Source of the DNA: Hyphomicrobium sp.
GTDB taxonomy: Bacteria; Pseudomonadota; Alphaproteobacteria; Rhizobiales; Hyphomicrobiaceae
Direction of reading: 5' to 3'
Length of the DNA stretch: 64,000 nucleotides
NCBI GenBank assembly: GCA_021732485.1
Contig: JAKFUV010000008.1
Span: 1 to 64,000, forward strand
Made by a program: the position numbers and the translations under genes. This document shows, piece by piece, positions 54,401 to 62,800 of the stretch; the first letter of the stretch is position 1; each line of letters opens with the position of its first letter. The notes below the pieces were generated by a model, which saw only the letters and a list, made by a program, of their open reading frames with translations, was not told where the DNA came from and did not search any database.

Positions 54401-55324
54401 GCAACAACGCTTGCCGGTCCGACTTCCACCAACGGCATCACCAATACCGGCACGATCACGTCGACCGGCAACATCACCTCGACGGCGACAGTGCAAGGCA
54501 CGACAGTGATCTCGACCGGTGCCACCATCGTTGGCAACGGTCTGACCGTGACCACTGGCGGCGCGGCAATCACCGGCAATTCGAGCGTCACCGGCGCCTT
54601 CACCGTCACCGGACTGACGACGACCAACGGCATCACCAATGGTGGCGCCGGTATTGCCAGCGCGGGTACGATTTCGGGTGTTGGCGATTTGATTGGAACG
54701 GGAGCCGGTTCGATCTCCGGCTTCACCAACCTCGCCGTCAGCGGCCTCGTCTCGGCCAACACCGTCAGCGCCGCGACCGGCAATTTCACCACCGTGAATG
54801 CCACGACTGTTGCGGCCTCGTCGGTGAATGCAACAACGGTCAACGCCACGACGACTAACACCACGACGGTCAATTCCACGACGATCAACAACTCCGGCAC
54901 CACAACGACAACAGCGCTTGCGGTCGGCGGCGGCGGCTTGTCGGTGGCTCCTGGCGCACCCATCAGCATGGGCGGCAATCGGGTGCAGAATGTCGCGACG
55001 CCGATCGCTGCGACAGATGCCGCCAACAAGGGCTATGTCGACGCCGGTGTCGGCGCAACGAATGCGCGTATCGATCGTGCCTTCCGCGAGATCGACGAAA
55101 ACACCGAGGGTATTGCGGTGGCGATGGCGATGAGCGGCCTCGCCATACCGACGGGCAAGACCTTCGCGGTCGGTGCCAACATGGGTTTTTATGACGACAA
55201 GCAAGCGGTGGCTGCACAGGCCGCGGTACGGCTCGACGAAGTGCTGACATTCAACGCGGGTGTTGGTGTCGGCTTCGACAATAACAAAGTCGGCGGCCGC
55301 GTCGGCTTCATGGCCGCTTGGTGA
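51458..55324 (+). CDS. Trimeric autotransporter adhesin, YadA-like
   Basis: A 1288-residue outer-membrane adhesin. A signal peptide ends near ARA-Q (residue 33). Residues about 60-830 are a head of 14-15-residue collagen-like YadA repeats (x-A-x-A-x-G, S-T-A-V-G, x-A-I-G). Residues about 369-491 and 630-752 are near-identical duplicated modules. About 880-1010 holds four copies of a roughly 30-residue TDTLTVNGATTL repeat. A coiled-coil neck follows, rich in Asn, Thr and Val. The last 75 residues, from RAFREIDENTEG to VGFMAAW, are the YadA membrane anchor that forms the trimeric barrel. It is presumed to mediate attachment. Confidence 0.93.
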   Translation: MAFSGNGVRQLTNALASTVSLIAIISISPEARAQAVCSAGNASGGGTSTACGINASATSSYSTAIGFAALGLNYGATAVGADAQARTNSTSIGQAAGYASNATESTFEGNSAGYFASGSYNSAVGFVAGAYQNGSYNSSVGALAGYERDGTNNVAVGAYAGNYGTTTNSISIGAYANAAFSNSTAIGAGVITQAVDEMRFGTAANAYVLPGIASGGGTKYVTVDATGKLGVASAIGTGFIDGQGVGTAPDASGTASTAVGLNSLAQGDSSTAVGNGAQALSTGAVAIGQGAVADGSTAVGTGSAAIGANTAAFGVNAQAVGANNTALGEQSVANVGTNATAVGSAAQATGNNSSAFGQGAVASGDGGTSVGSNAQATAAHTVAIGDSYTGGAEGAEATTAFSTAVGSDAKATGSESTAYGAGAGATNTDALAVGVLSNASGVSSTAVGILSRATNTGATALGGDIDGPGAAVGTTASGVQATAIGSGAQATGTRAISIGTDGNGSTLGAQATATDSIAIGTDASATGNGSIAQGLNASAGADNTIAIGTGATTTNATGPNAIAIGFGASATGSVALGAGATAANGGTAVGDATTATGLNSGAFGTGASATGSGSSAIGTAALSTGLGSTSVGSNAQATANHTVAIGDSYQGGVEGAQATTEFSTAVGSDAKATGQESTAYGAGAGATNTDALAVGVLSNASGVSSTAVGVLSNATNIGATAIGGDIDGPGAAAGTTASGVQATAVGSGAQATASLATALGAGATATNSGSTAIGQGAQTTQNNQIVLGNATTGFYTLTGLPAIAGAAGNSLVTHDAQGNVQSSLVTISGVGGTGITAPGVIQGGTLSDGAGTTITGGVVTTNDVQSGTGNFSGLLSAGAGLAVTGNTTTDTLTVAGATTLGGLTSSNGITNTGAVTTDTLTVNGATTLSGLVSTNGIANTGAITTDTLTTTGAATIGGLASLNSGVVVTGNTTTDTLTVNGATTLAGPTSTNGITNTGTITSTGNITSTATVQGTTVISTGATIVGNGLTVTTGGAAITGNSSVTGAFTVTGLTTTNGITNGGAGIASAGTISGVGDLIGTGAGSISGFTNLAVSGLVSANTVSAATGNFTTVNATTVAASSVNATTVNATTTNTTTVNSTTINNSGTTTTTALAVGGGGLSVAPGAPISMGGNRVQNVATPIAATDAANKGYVDAGVGATNARIDRAFREIDENTEGIAVAMAMSGLAIPTGKTFAVGANMGFYDDKQAVAAQAAVRLDEVLTFNAGVGVGFDNNKVGGRVGFMAAW
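52562..52929 (+). repeat. First copy of internal adhesin duplication
   Basis: This 368-base stretch within the adhesin gene recurs in the same frame exactly 783 bases further right, at 53345-53712. The two differ by scattered, mostly third-position substitutions. Both contain GDSY, EGA..ATT.FSTAVGSDAKATG and ATNTDALAVGVLSNASGVSS. Confidence 0.9.
53345..53712 (+). repeat. Second copy of internal adhesin duplication
   Basis: In-frame copy of 52562-52929, offset by 783 bases (261 codons). Both copies hold the same 123-residue module of the head, including DIDGPGAA near the end. Confidence 0.9.
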
Positions 55325-55479
55325 TGTGGGCAAAGGCGGCGCGATGAAGCGCGTCCACAACGCTGTCAGTTCGTCGAGCGTCTAAATAACATCGGTGCAA
55401 AACGGCCGGCGCGCACAAGGCCAGCCGCGACCATTACCTGCGCGACCGGCCAGCCACTAGCGACGGCGCTGTTCGGCGA

Positions 55480-56025
55480 TTACGTGCCGGAGGCGGACAA
55501 CAAATAATTCTCGATGAGGTAATCCAGGCTGCGCCTCCAGCTCTCATCCGTATTGCCGCGAATATCGACACTGTGCACGAACGTCATTTTCTCCGTGGCC
55601 ACGTCAGCCATGAAGACGTTCAGATTCAAAATGAGGTTCGAGACTTTTTGAACGGTCACCCAAGCGATCAGTGTCGCGCCGAGCTGCCGGCCATAGTCGA
55701 CCTCGCAACCATGACACTCGCCGATAAACTGTCCGGATTTAATTTTCGCTTTGACGTCGTCCGGCACGGAAACGAACGTGTAGCGTTCCGACTGCGTGAG
55801 CTTATGCTTGAACATGTCTTCCAACTTACGCAACCGCAACCGCTCGGAGTCGCTCGTCGGCTCTAGACCTTCGTTGTCGTTCTGCAGGCGAACGCCGAGG
55901 AACGCGACGGACGCAGCATGCTTCGCAACGATGTCTTGAGTTGCTGGAGCCGAGGCGGCCATTGCGAATGATGTGGAATTCAAAATGGCGAAGCTCACGG
56001 CTAGCCAGAAAATCCGAAATGGCAT
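55480..56025 (-). CDS. DUF3280-like exported protein
   Basis: 181 residues with a signal peptide (MPFRIFWLAVSFAILNSTSFAMA). The body has IGECHGCEVDYGRQLGATLIAWVTVQKVSNLILNLNVFMADVATEKM and HSVDIRGNTDESWRRSLDYLIEN, the pattern of DUF3280/DUF2380 proteins that resemble the receptor-type fold of lipid- or metal-responsive periplasmic proteins. Function unknown. AAAGGATC precedes the ATG. It is convergent with the adhesin gene. Confidence 0.83.
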   Translation of the reverse strand: MPFRIFWLAVSFAILNSTSFAMAASAPATQDIVAKHAASVAFLGVRLQNDNEGLEPTSDSERLRLRKLEDMFKHKLTQSERYTFVSVPDDVKAKIKSGQFIGECHGCEVDYGRQLGATLIAWVTVQKVSNLILNLNVFMADVATEKMTFVHSVDIRGNTDESWRRSLDYLIENYLLSASGT

Positions 56026-56077
56026 CGTGATCCATCCTTTCGACGCGTCGTGAAGATAGTTAGGCGGGTTCCATCAA

Positions 56078-56109
56078 AGCAAAACGCCTGGGACAATGTC
56101 CCAGGCGTT
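56078..56109 (-). terminator. Rho-independent terminator of the Arg/Gly/Asp-rich protein gene
   Basis: On the minus strand AACGCCTGGGAC-ATT-GTCCCAGGCGTT (56109-56083), a perfect twelve-pair stem with a three-base loop, runs into TTTGCTTT. It lies 20 bases after the stop at 56129. Confidence 0.85.
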
Positions 56110-56128
56110 CGTCGTCATGCGCGTCAGA

Positions 56129-56704
56129 CTAAACGGAATTACGGCACTGTGCGAAGCGGCGCAGCCAAATCGGATTGCCGGTTTCGCGAGCTCGGCGCTT
56201 CAGCCAATTACATTCGCCGTAATAATAGCCGTCGTTGAGGTAGAAGGCGACGCCCGGACCCCAATTATAACGGCGGCCGCGACGCCAGTCATTCCGATAT
56301 CCATCGCCACGCGAGAAATTGCGGCGAGGGCCGTCGTAGCCGTTCTCGCGCCGTAAGCCGCGATCTGCGCGCTCGCGGCGTTCCATCCGATTGATCCCGT
56401 CTCCGCGATTTGCGCGCTCGCCCCGGTTCATACGATCGCCACGATCGACTTGGTTCGATCTTTCCGCGCCGACCGTTCGATCGCCGCGTCCGCTCGGGTC
56501 GCCCCGGTCAAGACGGATACCTTTCTCTCCGGCACCGCCGCCGCTACGTGCGCCTGAATCACCTGAGGGCGCCGCACTTTGCTGCATGCGCGCCCCGCCG
56601 TCGCCCTTACGGTCATTTGGTGCGGCCGTCGCAACCGACGTCAACAATCCCGCGACTGTCAGGGGAATGATGAACAGTGCGGCTCTGTAAGTTTCACGCT
56701 TCAT
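56129..56704 (-). CDS. Exported Arg/Gly/Asp-rich protein
   Basis: 191 residues from the ATG at 56704 (AAGGATTATTCCA precedes it). A signal peptide (ALFIIPLTVAGLLTSVATAA) is followed by about 100 highly charged, low-complexity residues with repeated Arg-Gly-Asp and Arg-Gly-Glu tripeptides (GDRMNRGERANRGDG). The C-terminal module YNWGPGVAFYLNDGYYYGECNWLKRRARETGNPIWLRRFAQC is of a type common in small periplasmic proteins of Hyphomicrobiales. Function unknown. Confidence 0.82.
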   Translation of the reverse strand: MKRETYRAALFIIPLTVAGLLTSVATAAPNDRKGDGGARMQQSAAPSGDSGARSGGGAGEKGIRLDRGDPSGRGDRTVGAERSNQVDRGDRMNRGERANRGDGINRMERRERADRGLRRENGYDGPRRNFSRGDGYRNDWRRGRRYNWGPGVAFYLNDGYYYGECNWLKRRARETGNPIWLRRFAQCRNSV

Positions 56705-56837
56705 TGGAATAATCCTTCCGTTGGCGCGCCAGCCGTTTAGCGCGCCGTCGATCTCACGCTTGAACTTGCGTGCCAACGATAAAACCTTCGCCGGGTCTCG
56801 AAGGTTCCGCCGAAAACGACCGCGAGCGTGAGCAGCC

Positions 56838-59800
56838 CTATGTGAAGGCTTTTTCCGTCGCCGCCTGTTGCTGCACCGTGTCCACAACGCCCATCGTCAG
56901 TTCAACTGTGCGTGACTGGCCAGCCATCGGCATCGGCACGCTGACACCGCAGCCTGCGTCGATCGGCAGAGCATGGCCGTCGAGCGTTGCTGCACATACG
57001 CCGCGCGTTACGCCAGCAGCGTTGACGACACGAATAACGAGTGTGCCGCCGCCATGCCGGTAAGTGACTTCGAATTGTGGCCAGTCTTGTGGGATCGACG
57101 GCGTGATCAGAAGATTGCCGCCCTGTTTGCGGATGCCAAGCACATGCTCAATCACCGCGCGATAAAGCCAACCGGCTGAGCCTGTGTACCACGACCACCC
57201 GCCACGCCCACGATTTTGCCCGACCGTATAAATGTCGGCTGCGACGACGTAGGGCTCAATTCGATAAAGCTGGCACTCAGCGCGCGTTGTCGTGCGATTG
57301 ATGGGATTGAGCATCGACAAGAGCGCCGCTGTGGCGGCACCATCCGCCATCTCTGTGAAGGCGATCAAACTCCAGATCGCAGCATGGGTATATTGCCCGC
57401 CATTTTCGCGAATACCCGGCGGGTAGCCTTTGATATAACCAGGATCAGAGCTCGTTTGGTCGAACGGGGGCGCGAATAGCGGCGCAAGTTTCGCGTCACG
57501 ATCGAGAAGATTTTTTTTCACCGCACTCATTGATTGCGCTAGGCGCTGCGGGTCAGCGACACCGCTCATCACGGCCCATGATTGCGCAATGCTGTCGATC
57601 TTGCATTCGGCACTCTGCATGCTGCCAAGCGGTGAGCCATCGTCAAAATATCCACGACGATACCACGCCCCATCCCAGGCATTGGCCTCAAGGTTGGCGG
57701 TCAACTGGGTCATATGATCATGCCAGATCGCAACGCGTTCGTGATCACCGCGCGCCTGCGCTATGGGCAGAAGCCCACGGATACACACGATCAGGAACCA
57801 GCTGAGCCAAACGCTTTCGCCTTTGCCGCCAATGCCGACGCGGTTCATCCCGTCGTTCCAATCGCCGCCGCCAAACAATGCCAAGCCGTTGTCGCCGACG
57901 CCGAGCGACCGATCAATCGAGCGGGCGCAGTGTTCGTAGAACGACGCCGACGTCGTGCTGATTTGCGGCGCAAAGTAGATTTCGTGTTCATGGTCCTGCA
58001 ACAGCGGCCCGTCGACAAAGGCGACGTTTTCATCGAATAGCGCCGTGTCCCCTGTCGTGGTGACATAGTAGGCGGCGGTGTAGGGCAGCCAAAGGCACGA
58101 GTCTGCGATGCGCGTTCTGATGCCGTGACCCGATGGGGTCATCCACCAATGCTGCACATCGCCTTCCGGGAATTGGCGGCCTGCCGCGACGAGCAAATGT
58201 CCACGAGCAATGTCCGGCCGGCTGACGGCCAGCGACATCACATCTTGCAACTGATCGCGGAAACCATAGGCGCCGCCGGCCTGATACAACCCGGCGCGAG
58301 CCCAAATCCGCGATGACAGCGTTTGATACGGGAGCCAGCGATTGACTAAAATATCGAGGGCCCGATCCGGCGTCTTGATGGTGATGCTGCCGGCAATCTC
58401 CTCCCACGCGGCACACGTTTCGGAGAGCAACGATGCGGCGTTGCGCTCGCGGTAGATATCGACAAGCCGCTCGGCGTCGGCGCGATCATGGCCGTCGCCG
58501 AGGAGTGCCACGACCTCGATGTCCTGCCCGGGCTGTAGAGTGATGCGCGATTGCAGCGCCGCGCAGGCGTCAAGGCCTGGACCCGCGCTGGCATTGAGGC
58601 GCGTGCCAAGCGTCAATGCCGACGGAATGTCGACGCTGCCACGCCGGCCGAAGAAGTGGCTGCGATCGGCCGTCCATTGACTGACCGGCTGCGACATCGT
58701 GAAGAATGCGACGCGATTGGGAAAGAAATGGTGCCATGGATTGCGCGCGAAAATTGTGTGGCGCGTTTCATCGAACGCGGTTGTCAGATTGCCAGCCGTG
58801 TTGATCCGGGCCGATCCGAGCACCCACTCGACATAGCCGGTGAGACTGAGCTGGCGCACTTTCTCCGACGTGTTGCGCAGACGCAGGCGCGAAATTTTGA
58901 CGGCATCTGATGTCGCGACGAACTGCTCGACAGTCACCTCGATACCGCGCGCGTGATGTTGGAAACGCGAATATCCCTGGCCGTGAGCGGCCGTATAAGG
59001 CGCTGCAAAATCGCGAATGGGTGAGGCCGTCGGCGTCCATAGTTCGCCGCTCTCGTCGTCGCGAATGTAGAAAATTTCACCAGGACGATTGGTGACCGGG
59101 TCGTTCGACCACGGCGTCAGCTGCCGTTCCTTGCTGTTCATGCACCAGGTGTATCCGGCGCCTTCCGCCGATACCATGAACCCGAACGTTGGATTGGCGA
59201 CCACATTCACCCAGGGTGCTGGCGTCGTGCCGCCACCTTCGAGAACCACGACATATTCTTTTCCATCACGCGCGAAACCGCCGTAGCCGTTGAAAAACTC
59301 GAGGTCTGATGTGGCGTCAGCGTGCGTTTCGAACACGACATCGGCTTGCCGCCGCCTCGGCGCAGCAGGTGGCAGCGTGGTAATTTCCAGCCGGTCGATT
59401 TGCTCCGCCAGCGATCCGCGCTTGGCATGAAAGACGGCGCCGGCACGCGCCGGAAGTGCCGCCCGCGTCAGCGGCTGCAGCATGTCGCCGCGCAGCAGAT
59501 ATACCGAGCCCTTGGTATCGTCCCGGTTGAGCCGGTGGCGCGTGGTGACGGACTGCAGCAGCATGTCCAAGGCGCTTTGAAGATCCTGCTGATAGGACGT
59601 CGAGCGATCGTTGATGATCACCAAGTCGACTTCGAGACCCTTGCTGCGCCAATATTCGTAGGCGTGCAGCAGTTGGCGGATAAGTCCGAGATCGGCGACT
59701 TCATCGATGTAGGCCAGTGCGATCGGCAGGTCGCCGGAAATGCCTTCCTGCCAGATTGGCGCATAACCCGCAGCGCCGCGACGCAACAGCGGCTCCGGCG

Positions 59801-62800
59801 CGCGCAACACGCGTTCTGAGAATGCAAGGCAGCCCGCGACACGCTGGAAGACGAGCGCTTCTTCAGCCGTAATGCCGAGATGGCGAAGTTCGACAAGACC
59901 GTGCGTCCAAGCCAACGTTGCGCAGCGCCCGTAGGCGACGCGATCGCGGTGTTTTTCGATGATCGCATCGAGCTTCTCGACGTGATCGGCAACGACCGTC
60001 CAGAATGACAGCCGTACCGTGCCGCCCGGCGGTACCACCACGCGCTGACGCAGCGCGAACACGGGGTCGAGGACGCAGCCAATTGTGCCGCTCAACGGTC
60101 GCCCGCTCAAAACGCTGATCGGCGAGGCGAGCGTGCGGCCGCGGCCAATGAACCTGCTTCGATCGGTTTCATACTCGACGGGCAAGGTCTGATCATCGCT
60201 GCACGTGACGAATGACGCAGCCAGAATATTGGGATCCGTCGCACCACGGCGCCGCCGCTTTGCGATCAAGCACCGGTCGGCGGCGCGATACTCTGTCTCC
60301 GTGAACAGTTTCGAGAACGCCGGATGCATGACGTCCGAACTTGTTTGGCCGAGGACCAGCTCTTCATAACTCGTGACGTCGAGCACGCGCGGTTTGTTTC
60401 CGAGATTTGTGATCGAGAGCCGCCGGCAAATTGCGTCGTCGACCGGCGAGACGACGATGTCGAGAACAGTCTCGATCGATCCATCGCGCCGGGTAATTTG
60501 AACGCGGTCTTCGGCAAACGTGGTGACGTAGTCCTTGGGTTCGATGGCCGTCGGCTGGGCCGCAGCCGACCACATCATGCCGGTGTGGCGATCACGCAGA
60601 TAGATAAACGAGCCTAAATTTTCGAGCGTTGGATCGGCTTGCCAGCGCGTGACCGCTAGACCGTTCCATTTGATTTGGCCAGCGCCCGATGCCGACACCA
60701 CCGCACTCAGACGGCCGTTGCCGAAGAAGTGGCAATCACTCGCCCGCGCCGTCTCTAGCTTCACTCGGCGTGTCGCGCCCAATTCGAGATCGTCGTCATC
60801 GGCACGGATGCGGACCAGTGTGGCACGGCGCGTGAGTTTCGGTGTGACGCGCGGCGGGCGCTCCTGCAGTAACAGATCGACGGTTTGGATGATCGGGTTG
60901 GTGTGGAACGCCCGCGCGATGACGTTATCGAAAACCGTATTGGCCAAAGCCACGATCGTCATGCCTTGGTGATGTGCCATGTAGGCTTTGACGATTTCTT
61001 GGCCGCCCGCCGTTGCAACACGCGTCGGCGTATAATCGATGGCCTCATAAAAACCGAAGTTACCAACAGCCCCGATGGTTTGCAGCTCGCTGAAGTTCGC
61101 TGCTGCTTCGTTGGGCGCAACCAAGGCTGCAAGCGCCGTTGCATAGGGCGCCACGACGTGATTTTCGCTCAAGCCGCGTTTCAGCCCCAACGATGCGACG
61201 CCAAAAGGCGAGTATTGATATGTGAACTCAAGGTCACGGGCATTGTAAGCAGATTCCGAGATGCCCCATGGCGTGCCGTTTTGCTGGCCGTTGCGCATAT
61301 GCTGGCGCACCGCCGTTCGCATCGACAATCCCAGCAGGCTCTCGCGTGGCGTCAAGGTCACGAGTTCAGGCATCAAATATTCAAACATCGATCCCGACCA
61401 CGAGGTCAGCACTGATTGCCCGTCAGCGGGCAAAATCGCGCGGCCGAGACGAAACCAGTGCCGCGTCGGTAGATCGCCCTTGGCGATGGCGACCAAGCTC
61501 GCAAGGCGCGCTTCCGATGCCAGCAAGTCGTAACAGCTTTCATCCAGCTGTCCGGTGTTGACCACGAAGCCGATCGATAGGAGTTCGCGGTTCGGCTCGA
61601 TCAGGAACGAGAAATCCATCGCAAGTGCGGTGTGTTCGGCCGCGTCAGCGATCGCAAGCAAACGCCGGCGGAGACGTCCGCGCTCAAACTCGCCCGGCTC
61701 GTCGCGCAAAAACGATCGCGCTGTGTCGGCAACCGCTTTGGCCCAAACTGCGGCGCGCGGATTAGAGATTGCGTGCTCGAGATGTTGCGCCAGCGTTTCG
61801 GCCGTCATCGCGAGCACCGACCAATCGGTCGGCGCAACCCCGTTTTCGCCGCCATTGGCGTTGGGTGCTGCGGCCAAGCTGTGCAGCGCTGCGATGGCGC
61901 CTCGCGTCGTCGTATCCTGCGGCGCCAGCACCGCCAGTTCATTATCCATCAGTCGAAGCGCGTCATGCACGCCCTCACGCGTCCGGCGCTCTTCATCATC
62001 CATGGTCCAAGCTCGGCATCGGGCCGCCAAAGCCAGCATATGCCCCGCGAGATTGCCGCTATCGACGGATGAAATATAGCGCGGCTCCAGTGGGCTGAGC
62101 GTTCGCGTGTCGTACCAGTTGTAGAAATGCGAGCGACAGCGCTCGAGCCGCCCCATGGTGCGCAACGTGCGCTCGAGCCGGTCAGCCGCCTCAACCGTCG
62201 AAATCCATCCAAACTCACGGCCGCTCACGACCGCGAGCAGATACAGCCCGATGTTGGTCGGCGAGGTGCGATGGGCGACGACGGGCTGGGGTTCTTCCTG
62301 CAAGTTATCGGGCGGCAAGAAGTTATCGGTTTCACCGACGTTGATTTCGAAAAACCGCCACGTCCGGCGTGCGATCAGGCGAAGCGCTGTTCGGTTATCG
62401 CTCGTCAGTGGCGGCGCCGGATCCGTCGACGAATTGCGACTGATGTACGTTGCGATGACCGGCGCGCCAAGCCAAAGCGCCAGGAGTGGGGCGGCAACAG
62501 CGACGGAATGCCCAGCCCAAATGACAACGAGAAACGCGAGCACCGCGAATGCAACACTGCCTGCCATGAGCTGGGCGTAACCGGCCAACGAGTTGATCGA
62601 TTGCGACTTTGCCTGTGCGGCCGTGGTCCATTCGAGCACGAACTTGCCACTGACGTAGCGACGGTAGAGCGCCCGAACGATGGCATCAGCCGTCGCGAGC
62701 GCACGATCTGCAAGCAATGCGAGTTCGACAAAAATCTGCCCTGTTGCGAGGCGCAGATCGCGCAGCGCTGCGAGGCCATGATTGCGCAACGAGGTGTCGG

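Noticed and set aside
53980..55360. Long minus-strand frames (about 340-350 residues) inside the adhesin gene
   Set aside because: They arise from the repetitive, low-complexity coding strand, are compositionally extreme (Val/Ala/Pro- or Arg/Gly-rich), and lack any family signature.
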